A stretch of 64,000 nt of DNA from Streptomyces lacrimifluminis. Its GTDB lineage: Bacteria > Actinomycetota > Actinomycetes > Streptomycetales > Streptomycetaceae. Under the pieces are notes generated by a model. That model saw nothing but the letters and a program-made list of their open reading frames with translations. It ran no database searches and was not told the origin of the DNA. Below, piece by piece: positions 24,838 through 33,733 of the stretch. Each line of letters begins with the position of its first letter. Within the stretch, counting starts at the first letter, position 1. The translations under genes and the position numbers were made by a program. Location of the stretch: contig NZ_BMMU01000035.1 of NCBI RefSeq assembly GCF_014646095.1, positions 1 to 64,000 on the forward strand, read 5' to 3'.

Positions 24838-25998
24838 ATGGACCTGCTGACGACGCTGGTGGACAAGGGACTGCGGCGCGAGTTGCCGACCCGTGAAGAG
24901 GCGCTGGCCGTGCTGGCCACCTCCGACGACGATCTCCTCGATGTGGTGGCCGCGGCCGGGAAGGTGCGCCGGCACTGGTTCGGCCGCCGGGTGAAGCTCA
25001 ACTATCTGGTCAACCTGAAGTCGGGGCTGTGCCCCGAGGACTGTTCCTACTGTTCGCAGCGCCTCGGCTCCACCACCGGCATCCTGAAGTACACCTGGCT
25101 CAAGCCTGACGAGGCCTCGAAGGCCGCGGCGGCCGGACTGGCCGGGGGCGCCAAGCGGGTCTGCCTGGTGGCGTCCGGGCGCGGTCCGACGGACCGGGAC
25201 GTGGACCGGGTGGCCGGCACGATCAAGGCGATCAAGGACCGACACGAGGGCGTCGAGGTGTGCGCCTGCCTGGGCCTGCTCTCCGACGGCCAGGCCGAGC
25301 GGCTGCGCGAGGCCGGGGCGGACGCCTACAACCACAACCTCAACACCTCCGAGGCCACCTACGGCGACATCACCACCACCCACACCTACGAGGACCGGGT
25401 CGACACGGTCCAGAAGGCCCACGCGGCCGGGCTGTCCGCCTGCTCGGGCCTGATCGCGGGCATGGGCGAGAGCGACACGGACCTCGTCGACGTCGTCTTC
25501 TCCCTCCGCGACCTCGACCCCGACTCGGTTCCGGTCAACTTCCTCATCCCGGTCGAGGGCACCCCGCTGGCCAAGGAGTGGAACCTCACCCCGCAGCGCT
25601 GTCTGCGCATCCTGGCGATGGTCCGGTTCGTGTGCCCGGACGCGGAGGTGCGCATCGCGGGCGGCCGGGAGGTGCACCTCCGGACGATGCAGCCGCTCGC
25701 CCTGAACCTCGCCAACTCGATCTTCCTCGGCGACTACCTCACCACCGAGGGGCAGGCCGGCCAGGCCGACCTCGACATGATCGCCGACGCCGGCTTCGAG
25801 ATCGAGGGCACCGACCAGGTCACGCTGCCGGAACACCGGGCGGCCGGCGGCGGCTGCGGCGCGTCATCGGCAGCGTCGGGGGCGTGCGGCACGGAGGCGG
25901 GCGCCTGCGCTTCGGACGCGGCGGCGCCCGAACCGCGTACGGACCTGGTCACCGTGCGCCGACGAGGTGCCGGAACGGACCTCGCGCCCAATGCCTGA
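24838..25998 (+). CDS. bioB: Biotin synthase
   Basis: A 386-residue radical-SAM enzyme that inserts sulfur into dethiobiotin, the last step of biotin synthesis. The [4Fe-4S] SAM-cluster motif CPEDCSYC lies near residue 67 (LKSGLCPEDCSYCSQR). Other typical segments are YNHNLNTSEATYGDITTTHTYEDR, PVNFLIPVEGTPL and VRIAGGREVHLR, which supply residues for the second iron-sulfur cluster. The ATG at 24838 has AGGA upstream and begins the family-like helix; the longer frame to 24718 is unlikely. The C-terminus has a Cys/Ala/Gly-rich extension (ACGTEAGACASD-like). The stop overlaps the bioA start. Confidence 0.95.
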   Translation: MDLLTTLVDKGLRRELPTREEALAVLATSDDDLLDVVAAAGKVRRHWFGRRVKLNYLVNLKSGLCPEDCSYCSQRLGSTTGILKYTWLKPDEASKAAAAGLAGGAKRVCLVASGRGPTDRDVDRVAGTIKAIKDRHEGVEVCACLGLLSDGQAERLREAGADAYNHNLNTSEATYGDITTTHTYEDRVDTVQKAHAAGLSACSGLIAGMGESDTDLVDVVFSLRDLDPDSVPVNFLIPVEGTPLAKEWNLTPQRCLRILAMVRFVCPDAEVRIAGGREVHLRTMQPLALNLANSIFLGDYLTTEGQAGQADLDMIADAGFEIEGTDQVTLPEHRAAGGGCGASSAASGACGTEAGACASDAAAPEPRTDLVTVRRRGAGTDLAPNA

Positions 25999-27271
25999 CC
26001 TGCCCCTGTCCGAACTTCTGGACCTGGACCGGCGGCACGTCTGGCATCCGTACGGGCCCATGCCGGGCCGTGTCGAACCGCTCGTCGTGGAGTCGGCGAG
26101 CGGGGTGCGGCTGCGGCTAGCGGGCGGGAAGGCCGAGCTGGTCGACGGGATGTCGTCCTGGTGGTCGGCGATCCACGGCTACAACCACCCGGTGCTCGAC
26201 GAGGCCGCGCGCGAGCAGCTCTCGCGGATGAGCCACGTCATGTTCGGCGGGCTCACCCATGAGCCCGCCGTTCGGCTGGCGAAGCTCCTTGTCGACTTGT
26301 CTCCGGATGGACTCGAACATGTCTTCCTCACCGACTCGGGGTCGGTTTCGGTCGAGGTCGCGGTCAAGATGTGTCTGCAGTACTGGCGTTCGGTGGGCCG
26401 CCCGGCGAAGCAGCGCCTGCTGACCTGGCGCGGCGGCTACCACGGAGACACCTGGCAGCCGATGTCCGTGTGCGACCCCGAGGGCGGCATGCACGAGCTG
26501 TGGCAGGGCGTCCTGACCCGCCAGGTGTTCGCGGACGCGCCACCCACGGAGTACGAGGAACCGTACGCCGACCACCTGCGCTCGACGATCGAGCGGCACG
26601 CCGGCGAACTGGCCGCCGTGATCGTCGAACCGGTGGTCCAGGGCGCGGGCGGGATGCGCTTCCACTCCCCCGCCTATCTGCGGGTGCTGCGCGAGGCGTG
26701 CGACGAGTACGGCGTGCTGCTCGTGTTCGACGAGATCGCGACCGGGTTCGGGCGTACGGGCGCACTGTTCGCGGCGGAGCACGCGGCGGTGACGCCGGAT
26801 GTGATGTGCGTGGGCAAGGCACTGACCGGCGGCTATCTGACGATGGCGGCGACACTGTGCACGGCACGGATGGCCGACGGCATCTCGCGCGGCGAGGTCC
26901 CGGTGCTGGCCCACGGCCCGACCTTCATGGGCAACCCGCTGGCGGCGGCCGTCGCTTGCGCCTCGATCGGGCTGCTGCTCGACCAGGACTGGCGGGCGGC
27001 GGTCAAACGGATCGAGGCCGGACTGCGGGACGGGCTCGCCGGGGCGGCGGACCTTCCCGGGGTCCGGGACGTGCGTGTGCTGGGCGCGATCGGGGTGGTC
27101 CAGCTCGATCACGAGGTGGACATGGCGGCGGCCACGGCGGCGGCCGTGCGCGAGGGCGTGTGGCTGCGGCCGTTCCGCGACCTCGTCTACACCATGCCGC
27201 CGTACATCACCGGCGACGCGGACGTGGCGCGGATCGCGCGCGCTGTGTGCGCGGCGGCACAGGAGGGATGA
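25991..27271 (+). CDS. bioA: Adenosylmethionine-8-amino-7-oxononanoate aminotransferase
   Basis: A 426-residue class III aminotransferase that converts 8-amino-7-oxononanoate to diaminopelargonate. It begins LDLDRRHVWHPYGPM, with the BioA-specific DGMSSWWSAIHGYNHP, LTDSGSVSVEVAVKM, LVFDEIATGFGRTG and the PLP lysine in CVGKALTGGYLTMAAT. The ATG at 25991 overlaps the end of bioB (ATGCCTGA), so translation is coupled; the earlier in-frame ATG at 25967 lies inside bioB and is less likely. bioD follows at once. Confidence 0.95.
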   Translation: MPDLPLSELLDLDRRHVWHPYGPMPGRVEPLVVESASGVRLRLAGGKAELVDGMSSWWSAIHGYNHPVLDEAAREQLSRMSHVMFGGLTHEPAVRLAKLLVDLSPDGLEHVFLTDSGSVSVEVAVKMCLQYWRSVGRPAKQRLLTWRGGYHGDTWQPMSVCDPEGGMHELWQGVLTRQVFADAPPTEYEEPYADHLRSTIERHAGELAAVIVEPVVQGAGGMRFHSPAYLRVLREACDEYGVLLVFDEIATGFGRTGALFAAEHAAVTPDVMCVGKALTGGYLTMAATLCTARMADGISRGEVPVLAHGPTFMGNPLAAAVACASIGLLLDQDWRAAVKRIEAGLRDGLAGAADLPGVRDVRVLGAIGVVQLDHEVDMAAATAAAVREGVWLRPFRDLVYTMPPYITGDADVARIARAVCAAAQEG

Positions 27272-27273
27272 GC

Positions 27274-27996
27274 ATGCCGATCCTGGTGATCACGGGGACG
27301 GGCACGGAGGTCGGCAAGACGGTCACGACGGCCGCCGTCGCCGCCACGGCCCTCGCCGCGGGCCGCACGGTGGCCGTGCTCAAGCCCGCACAGACAGGGG
27401 TACGTCCGGACGAGCGCGGGGACGCCGACGAGGCGGCGCGGCTCGCGGGTGCCGTACGAACCCTCGAACTCGCCCGCTATCCGGACCCGTTGGCTCCCGC
27501 GACGGCCGCCCGACGAGCCTCGCTGCCACCGGTCCGGCCGTCCGAGGTGGCGGAGGCCGCCGCGAAACTGGCCGCCGAGTACGACGTGGTCCTGGTGGAG
27601 GGCGCGGGCGGACTGCTCGTACGCTTCGACGACGAGGGCGGCACCCTGGCGGACGCGGCCGAACTGCTGGACGCACCGGTCCTGGTCGTCGCGTCGGCGG
27701 GCCTGGGCACCCTCAACGCGACAGAACTGACGGCCCGTGAACTCTCCCGCAGAGACATCCACTTGACGGGCATCGTCATCGGCAGCTGGCCCGACTCGCC
27801 TGATCTGGCGGCGCGTTGCAACCTGGCAGACCTGCCGGTGATCGCCGGGGCTCCTCTGATCGGGGCGCTGCCGGCAGGTGCGGGATCACTTCCCCCGACC
27901 AACTTCCGCACGATGGCCGGACATTGGCTGGCCCCAACACTGGGCGGAACATGGGACGCGGCGGATTTCGAAGGGCGCGAAGCGCCCCTTCGCTAG
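27274..27996 (+). CDS. bioD: Dethiobiotin synthetase
   Basis: A 240-residue ATP-dependent carboxylase that closes the ureido ring to give dethiobiotin. The N-terminal P-loop GTGTEVGKT, the substrate/metal segment KPAQTG, VEGAGGLLV and ASAGLGTLNATELT are all present. The ATG at 27274 is preferred over the one at 27268, which overlaps the bioA stop, because AGGAGG at 27261-27266 is then seven bases away rather than one. It ends the bioB-bioA-bioD unit. bioF is not adjacent in this window. Confidence 0.94.
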   Translation: MPILVITGTGTEVGKTVTTAAVAATALAAGRTVAVLKPAQTGVRPDERGDADEAARLAGAVRTLELARYPDPLAPATAARRASLPPVRPSEVAEAAAKLAAEYDVVLVEGAGGLLVRFDDEGGTLADAAELLDAPVLVVASAGLGTLNATELTARELSRRDIHLTGIVIGSWPDSPDLAARCNLADLPVIAGAPLIGALPAGAGSLPPTNFRTMAGHWLAPTLGGTWDAADFEGREAPLR

Positions 27997-28067
27997 GAAC
28001 GCGGGGCTGTGTCGATCTGCGGCTCCGCCGCGGGGCGCGACCAGCCCCCACCGGGCCTGCGGCGAAC

Positions 28068-30437
28068 TCACAACCCCGACTCCTCCCCCAACAACCGAAC
28101 CAGCTCGATCCGCGACCGAATCCCCAACCGCGTGAACACCCCCCGCAGATGATGATCGATCGTGCGCGGACTCAGCGCCAGCCGAACGGCGATCTCCCGA
28201 TTGGTCGCCCCCTCCGACGCCATCCGCGCAACCATCAACTGCTGCGCCGTAAGGCGAGCAGCGAGATCCGCCGACCCCGACTTGACCGTCACGGGCGCCC
28301 CCAGCGCCCTCAGCTCCGCCCGCGTCTGCGTCGCACAGTGCGGTGCCCCGAACGTCTCGAACGCCTCCAACGCGCTGTGCAGGCGGTCGCGGGCCTCGGT
28401 CCGCTCACGCAGCCGGCGCAACGCGCTGCCGAACAACAGCTCGGTACGGGCGCGTTCGAAGTCACGCGTGCCGTGACCGTGCAGGTCGAGGGCCGTGCGG
28501 TAGTGGTCGACCGCTTCGGCGCCGGGGGCGAGCAGCGCGCGGCAGCGGGCGCTGAGGGCCAGGTCGTCGGGGCTGCGAACAGCGGTGGCCCAGCGGTCGT
28601 AGTCGGCGTGGGCGGCCCGTGCGACGCGGGTGTCGCCGGTACGGACGGCCGCCTCGACGTAGTGCGGGGTGGCCAGATGCCGGATGGCCCGGTGGCCGTG
28701 ACCGGGGCCGAATCCGGCGAGGGCGCGCAGCCGGGCGGCGGCGCGCTCGAACCGGCCGGTGGAGAGATCGAGGAAGGCGAGCGCCCACAGGGCGAGCGCG
28801 GCGGGCAGGCCCAGTCCATGAGCCCGGGCGTGGGTGCGGGCGGCTTCGGCGCGTTCCCGGCAGACCTCGCCGTCGCCGGTCACGGCCGCGAACATGGCGA
28901 GGGCGGCCTGCAGATGACAGGCGCCGTTGTCCTGACCGGTGGCGTACGCCTGCCAGAGGGCGTCGGCAGCCGCGGCCTCGGCGGCACGTGGGCGTCCGGT
29001 CCAGAAGTCGGCGTAGGCCCGGAACTCCATGGCCTGCGGGACGGTCACCGTCTCGCCCCGGGCGCGGGCGGAGGCGGCGGCCCGTACGGTGGCGCGTTCG
29101 GCGCCGGAGTGGTCGCCGAGGAGCAGCGCGGCGATGCCGGAGTGGACGAGCAGGGTGGGGTCGCCACCGGGACCGCAGCGCCCGGCGGCGGCCTTGAGGA
29201 GGTTACGGGCGTCCTCGTACCGTCCCTCGACGGCGGCGGCGAGTCCCGCGAGGGTGCCGGGCGGGATGATGCCGAGCCGTGCGGCCACGGTGGCCGCCTC
29301 GCGGCAGCGGCGGAGGTCGCCGGTGTAGACGGCGGCCTCGGTGGCACGTGCCAACAGGTGCACGGCGACGTCCAGAGCGGGGTTCGGAACGCTGCGCGAC
29401 GACTGTGAATCCGGGTGCGGGTAGCGGGACGCGTAAGGGTACGCATAGGGATCGTCCGGTGTGCCGAATCGTTCCGGTGGGCCGGAACGAGGTTCTTGAT
29501 CCTTGGCGGAACGATTCAGCACGCTCCCCTCGCTCCCCTGCGCGAGCGCGGCCCTCGCATGCCGGACCGCGGCTGTCAGCAGCGAGTCGAAGGCCTCGGT
29601 CGCGTTGCCCGACCGCAGGGCGAGCATGCCGTTGAGCGCGCTCTCGTCCGAGGACGCCACCAGACCTCGGGCTCTGTCCCCGTCACCGCGGTGCCAGGCG
29701 TCGGCGGCGGCCCGGGAGAGCAGCCGGGACCGTTCGCGCGGGTCGGGCGAGAGGGCGGCGGCGCGCTCGCCGAGGGCGCCGGCCAGGAGGTGGTCGCCCC
29801 ACCCGCGGGCATCGTGCGCGGCGGCGCCCAGTTCGGCGGCGAGCCGCGCGCTGGGGCCGAGGGCGCCGGCGCCCCGGTGCCAGGAGCGCCGGGGCGACTC
29901 ACCGTCACCGTGCAGGACGCGGGCCAGCAGTCGGTGCATGTCCCGCCGGTCCGCCGAGGACCCGGACTCGTAGGCCGCGATGCGCGTCCAGGCGTCGCGG
30001 AACACGGCTCCGCTCGCTGTCGCGTGGGCGATCCCGGCCGTCTCGGCGGCTTCGAGGGCCCGGGTGTCGAGACCGGCGGCGGCGACCGCGCGCAGGAAGG
30101 CGTGGGTCGCCACCGGGTACTGGTCGGCGGCGGCGAGGAGAAGGAGCAGCCGCGTGTCGTCGGGCAAGGCACGGATCGCCCGGCGGTGCGCCCGCAGCAG
30201 TTCGGGGGCGAGCGCGGCGGGTTCCGCGGGGAGCGGGTCGAGTCCCGCCGCCTGCCGTTCGGTGAGGAGCGGTACGAGTTCGGCGGCGGCGCGCGGATCT
30301 CCGTACGCGGCGCAGAGGACGCGCACGCGGACACCTTCGGGAAGCGGGGGGCCTAGCTGCTGCCACGCGTCCGTGAGTTCCGGTGGCGAAATGCGCGGCT
30401 GAGGCGGGGGATTCACCGAGGTCACCACACAACTCAC
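28068..30437 (-). CDS. LuxR-type regulator with large helical N-terminal region
   Basis: A 789-residue protein with a LuxR/GerE helix-turn-helix at its C-terminus (about 720-785; LTAQQLMVARMASEGATNREIAVRLALSPRTIDHHLRGVFTRLGI). The large N-terminal part is alpha-helical and Ala/Arg-rich with TPR-like stretches, as in LAL-type regulators. No Walker A motif (GxxxxGKT) is visible, so the ATPase module of true LAL proteins is missing or lost upstream. The GTG at 30437 is weakly supported and another in-frame GTG lies at 30425. The gene lies tail to tail with bioD and divergent from the lipase gene. Its target is unknown. Confidence 0.8.
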   Translation of the reverse strand: MSCVVTSVNPPPQPRISPPELTDAWQQLGPPLPEGVRVRVLCAAYGDPRAAAELVPLLTERQAAGLDPLPAEPAALAPELLRAHRRAIRALPDDTRLLLLLAAADQYPVATHAFLRAVAAAGLDTRALEAAETAGIAHATASGAVFRDAWTRIAAYESGSSADRRDMHRLLARVLHGDGESPRRSWHRGAGALGPSARLAAELGAAAHDARGWGDHLLAGALGERAAALSPDPRERSRLLSRAAADAWHRGDGDRARGLVASSDESALNGMLALRSGNATEAFDSLLTAAVRHARAALAQGSEGSVLNRSAKDQEPRSGPPERFGTPDDPYAYPYASRYPHPDSQSSRSVPNPALDVAVHLLARATEAAVYTGDLRRCREAATVAARLGIIPPGTLAGLAAAVEGRYEDARNLLKAAAGRCGPGGDPTLLVHSGIAALLLGDHSGAERATVRAAASARARGETVTVPQAMEFRAYADFWTGRPRAAEAAAADALWQAYATGQDNGACHLQAALAMFAAVTGDGEVCRERAEAARTHARAHGLGLPAALALWALAFLDLSTGRFERAAARLRALAGFGPGHGHRAIRHLATPHYVEAAVRTGDTRVARAAHADYDRWATAVRSPDDLALSARCRALLAPGAEAVDHYRTALDLHGHGTRDFERARTELLFGSALRRLRERTEARDRLHSALEAFETFGAPHCATQTRAELRALGAPVTVKSGSADLAARLTAQQLMVARMASEGATNREIAVRLALSPRTIDHHLRGVFTRLGIRSRIELVRLLGEESGL

Positions 30438-30543
30438 GTTACTGGCGAGTTACAAGGCACGTAAAGACCGGCGATTTCGCCGATGCGGCGCGCGAAGACC
30501 CGGCCTGACACTCCAGCCAACCCCACGCATATCAGGAGGCACC

Positions 30544-31230
30544 ATGCAGCGCCGCACGCGACGCATCACAGCAGCCGTCTCGGCCGTCGTGTCCTCGATG
30601 CTTCTGTCCCTCTCGCTCTCCGCGACGCCCGCCCAGGCCGCAACCCACAATCCGGTCGTCTTCGTGCACGGCATCAGCAGCTCGTCGAGCAGCTGGAACG
30701 ACTGGGTGGCCGACTTCAAGGCCGACGGTTACACGGCCTCCGAGCTGGACGCCTGGTCGTACTCCTGGTCCCAGTCGAACGTCACGACGGCCCAGCAACT
30801 GGCCACCGAGGTCAGACGAGTTCTGGCCGCGACGGGCGCCTCGAAGGTCGACCTCGTCGTCCACTCGATGGGCGCGCTCAGCGCTCGCTACTACCTCAAG
30901 AACCTCGGCGGAACCGCGTACGTCGACGACTTCGTCTCCACGGCCGGCACCAACCACGGCACGTCGCTCGCCTCTTTGTGTGCGTGGCTGTACACCTCGT
31001 GCTCCGAGATGAACACGGGAAGTTCGTTCCTCACCTCGCTGAACTCGGGCGACGAGACGCCGGGCAGTGTGTCGTACGCCAGTTACTGGTCCAACTGCGA
31101 CGAGGCACTCAATCCGGACACGACCGCGATCCTGAGCGGTGCCACGAACGTCGGGGTCGGCTGCGTCTCGCACGACGAGATGAACAACGACTACGGCATC
31201 TACCAGCAGGTCCGCGACTTCATCGCCTGA
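30544..31230 (+). CDS. Secreted lipase/esterase (alpha/beta-hydrolase)
   Basis: A 228-residue exported lipase of the class 2/EstA type. The signal peptide (MQRRTRRITAAVSAVVSSMLL to TPAQA) ends near residue 33. NPVVFVHGISSSSSSW carries the oxyanion His-Gly. VVHSMGALSARYYLK holds the nucleophile Ser (about residue 112). The acid is probably the Asp of LNPDTT, and the His is in VSHDEMNNDYGIY. GGAGG lies seven bases before the ATG. The 10-bp repeats begin at the stop codon. It is a short-chain or triacylglycerol lipase acting outside the cell. Confidence 0.9.
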   Translation: MQRRTRRITAAVSAVVSSMLLSLSLSATPAQAATHNPVVFVHGISSSSSSWNDWVADFKADGYTASELDAWSYSWSQSNVTTAQQLATEVRRVLAATGASKVDLVVHSMGALSARYYLKNLGGTAYVDDFVSTAGTNHGTSLASLCAWLYTSCSEMNTGSSFLTSLNSGDETPGSVSYASYWSNCDEALNPDTTAILSGATNVGVGCVSHDEMNNDYGIYQQVRDFIA

Positions 31231-31275
31231 TCCCGCCTGATCCCGCCTGACACGGCCTGACACGGCCTGATCCCG
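31226..31275. repeat. Five tandem 10-bp repeats at the lipase stop codon
   Basis: The units CCTGATCCCG, CCTGATCCCG, CCTGACACGG, CCTGACACGG, CCTGATCCCG follow each other without gaps. The first contains the lipase TGA. There are two unit types in the order A-A-B-B-A. Slippage here would not change the protein because the stop is in the first unit. Confidence 0.85.
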
Positions 31276-31356
31276 CCCGTTCCCGGCGACAGCGAGGGTG
31301 CACGGCTCCCGCAAGGGGGACAATCGCGGTGAGACCATTCCTCCCCGGGAGGCCCC

Positions 31357-32094
31357 ATGCCGCTACGGTCCACCTCAGGTTCCGGCAAGGTGCCGCGGGA
31401 TCCCGTGCACCATCCGCTGTTCGCCCGCTACTACGCCCGGATGAGCGTGGCCGCCGAGACCGGCATCGGCCTGGGCGCCGTGCGGCACCGGCTGCTCGCC
31501 GGACTCTCCGGCCGGGTGATCGAGATCGGCGCCGGCAACGGACTGAACTTCGCGCACTATCCGGGCACCGTCTCGGAGGTCGTCGCGATCGAACCCGAGC
31601 GCCTGCTGCGGCAGTTGGCCGTGGAGGCGGCGATGCGTTCCGAGGTGCCCGTCGATGTCGTACCGGGCGTGGCGGAGGCGCTGCCGGTGAAGGGGGAGGC
31701 CTTCGACGCGGTCGTGCTCTCGCTGGTGCTGTGCGGTGTCCGGGACGTGCCCCGGGCGCTCGGTGAGGTACGGCGGGTGCTGCGGCCCGGTGGCGAGGTG
31801 CGGTTCCTCGAGCACGGCGTCGGGGGCGGGCCCGCGATGCGGTTCACCCAGCGCGCCCTCGACCGCACGGTGTGGCCCGCGCTCGCCGGCGGCTGTCATC
31901 TGGCCCGGGACCCGGTGGCCGCGCTGCGGGACGCCGGGTTCGAACTCGGCCCCTACCGACGGCTGTTGCTGCCCGAGAAGGGGCCACGACTGCCCACCTC
32001 GTACTGTGTGACGGGCAGCGCCTGGCGTCCCCCGCAGCCGGGGACCCAGCCAGGGACAGAGCCGGGGCCGGAGGCAGAGCCGGACGCCTCATAG
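31357..32094 (+). CDS. Class I SAM-dependent methyltransferase
   Basis: A 245-residue Methyltransf_11-type protein. Motif I is VIEIGAGNGLNFAHYP (about 54-69), followed by VVAIEPE, the post-I acidic segment FDAVVLSLVLCGVRD and EVRRVLRPGGEVRFLEH. The N-terminal HPLFARYYARMS and the downstream TQRALDRTVWPALAGGCHLARDP are typical of the phosphatidylethanolamine/ubiquinone-type branch. GGAGG stands before the ATG. A Pro/Gly/Glu-rich tail ends the protein. The gene converges on the toxin-like gene with a 6-bp overlap. The substrate is unknown. Confidence 0.88.
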   Translation: MPLRSTSGSGKVPRDPVHHPLFARYYARMSVAAETGIGLGAVRHRLLAGLSGRVIEIGAGNGLNFAHYPGTVSEVVAIEPERLLRQLAVEAAMRSEVPVDVVPGVAEALPVKGEAFDAVVLSLVLCGVRDVPRALGEVRRVLRPGGEVRFLEHGVGGGPAMRFTQRALDRTVWPALAGGCHLARDPVAALRDAGFELGPYRRLLLPEKGPRLPTSYCVTGSAWRPPQPGTQPGTEPGPEAEPDAS

Positions 32095-32496
32095 GCTCCA
32101 CTGGCGCAGTTCGTGCGCGATGTCCTGCACCGAGGCGTTGCCGGACTTCACCAGCCGGGCCAGATCCCGCACCTGCTCGGGCGAGGTGACGACCTTGACC
32201 CCGCTGGCGATGAGGTAGGCGTAGGCGACCGCGGAGGCGAACAGCGCGTTCGACCGCTCCAGCGCGGGCACGTGCAGCAGGAGCTGGAGGAGGGCTGCGG
32301 CCCGGGCGTGCGGGTTGTCGTAGACGGGGATGTCGAATATCTCGGCCTCGTGGCGGGCGACGGCGGCGACCAGAGCGCCCCAGTCGGAGACCTGGGGGTC
32401 TCCGGGCGTCTTCCGTTCGGCGATCATGAGGAGCCAGGCGAGGTCGATCCTGAGGTTGTCCAAGGGTTCAGTGACGACCTTCGCGCTTGCCTTCAC
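32089..32496 (-). CDS. Fic/Doc-like toxin component, without visible Fic motif
   Basis: A 135-residue protein. Its second half (RAAALLQLLLHVPALERSNALFASAVAYAYLIASGVKVV) follows the helical layout of Doc/Fic toxins of Streptomyces, but the HPFxxGNGR-type active-site motif is not present (NPHARAAA and ERSNALF occupy the region). It starts at a GTG inside the 3' end of the antitoxin-like gene (29-bp overlap), the usual arrangement of a coupled pair. It may be an inactive or divergent AMP/phosphotransferase fold. The call rests on family resemblance and context. Confidence 0.6.
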   Translation of the reverse strand: MKASAKVVTEPLDNLRIDLAWLLMIAERKTPGDPQVSDWGALVAAVARHEAEIFDIPVYDNPHARAAALLQLLLHVPALERSNALFASAVAYAYLIASGVKVVTSPEQVRDLARLVKSGNASVQDIAHELRQWSL

Positions 32497-32707
32497 GATC
32501 CGTGCCGAACTCTTCCGCGAAGACGGACTCGTACTGCTTCATGAAATCGGCGGCCGCCTCCACGAAGGTATGGCCCGCCTCGCCGGTGTCCTGCTGGACC
32601 AGCTCTTCTATGTAGCGGTTGACGCTCATTCCGCGGGCCAGAGCCTTTTCCCGCGCCGCGCGGGCGGTGCCCTCGTCCACCCGGACGTTCAGCTGAGTCT
32701 TAGCCAT
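32468..32707 (-). CDS. Ribbon-helix-helix-type antitoxin
   Basis: A 79-residue protein. The N-terminus KTQLNVRVDEGTARAAREKALARGMSVNRYIEELV is a classic Arc/MetJ ribbon-helix-helix (beta strand TQLNVRV, then two helices). The C-terminal half is acidic and helical, as expected of the toxin-binding tail. It overlaps the downstream Fic-like gene, so the pair is likely autoregulated and translated together. Confidence 0.78.
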   Translation of the reverse strand: MAKTQLNVRVDEGTARAAREKALARGMSVNRYIEELVQQDTGEAGHTFVEAAADFMKQYESVFAEEFGTDREGKREGRH

Positions 32708-32878
32708 ACCTCGAAGCTAGCGCGCAAGTGCTAGCACCCGCAAGGGGGCCACCCATGAGCGAAAAGGGATACCGGGTGTGCGCCTCGTCACACTACGCTC
32801 GGCCGGGACAAGGAACGAGGGACGTCGGTGCGACACCGGAACGGCCACGACCAGCACAAGCTACCGAAGGAGACAGCC

Positions 32879-33727
32879 TTGTCCACACCTGCTGCGGAGC
32901 ACGCCCCCGGGCAAGCGGAGGCGGACGGCACCGCGGCCCGCGCCCGCGCGCTGACCAAGGCGTACGGCTCGGGCGAGACGACCGTGCTCGCACTCGACTC
33001 GGTCGACGTGGACATCGCGCGCGGGCGCTTCACCGCGGTCATGGGGCCCTCGGGCTCGGGCAAGTCCACGTTGATGCACTGTCTGGCAGGGCTCGACACC
33101 GTGTCGGCGGGGCAGGTGTGGCTCGGCGACACGGAGATCACGGGGCTGAAGGACCGCGACCTGACCCAGCTGCGGCGGGACCGGATCGGGTTCATGTTCC
33201 AGTCGTTCAACCTGATCCCGACCCTGAACGCCGTCGAGAACATCACCCTGCCGATGGACATCGCGGGCCAGAAGCCCGACCAGAAGTGGCTGGACCAGGT
33301 CATCGACACACTGGGACTGCGGGACCGGCTGAAGCACCGGCCGGCCCAGCTCTCCGGCGGGCAGCAGCAGCGCGTGGCCTGTGCCAGGGCGCTCGCCTCG
33401 CGCCCCGAGCTGATCTTCGCGGACGAGCCGACCGGCAACCTCGACTCCCGCGCCGGTCTTGAGGTCCTCGGCTTCCTCCGCGAGGCCGTCGACGACCTCG
33501 GCCAGACGGTCGTCATGGTGACCCACGACCCGGGCGCCGCCGCCCACTCCGACCTGGTGCTCTTCCTCGCGGACGGACGGATCGTCGACGAGATGGCACA
33601 GCCCACGGCGGAGGCGGTCCTGGAGCGCATGCGTCTCTTCTCCGGAGGGCCGACCCAGGCCTCGCCCCCCGGCATCCCCCATGACCCCGAGGCCCCTTCC
33701 CTCACCAAGCCCACCGACGAGGACTGA
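32879..33727 (+). CDS. MacB-type ABC transporter ATP-binding protein
   Basis: A 282-residue ABC ATPase. Walker A is MGPSGSGKST, the Q-loop MFQSFNLIP, the signature LSGGQQQRVACARAL, Walker B ELIFADEPTGNLD, and the switch His VTHD. GSGETTVLALDSVDVDI and the NLDS ending of Walker B are typical of the LolD/MacB exporter ATPases. The TTG at 32879 has AAGGAGA five bases upstream and gives a normal N-terminus; the ATG at 32828 has no such site. It partners with the FtsX-type permease encoded six bases downstream. Confidence 0.93.
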   Translation: MSTPAAEHAPGQAEADGTAARARALTKAYGSGETTVLALDSVDVDIARGRFTAVMGPSGSGKSTLMHCLAGLDTVSAGQVWLGDTEITGLKDRDLTQLRRDRIGFMFQSFNLIPTLNAVENITLPMDIAGQKPDQKWLDQVIDTLGLRDRLKHRPAQLSGGQQQRVACARALASRPELIFADEPTGNLDSRAGLEVLGFLREAVDDLGQTVVMVTHDPGAAAHSDLVLFLADGRIVDEMAQPTAEAVLERMRLFSGGPTQASPPGIPHDPEAPSLTKPTDED

Positions 33728-33733
33728 CACCCC

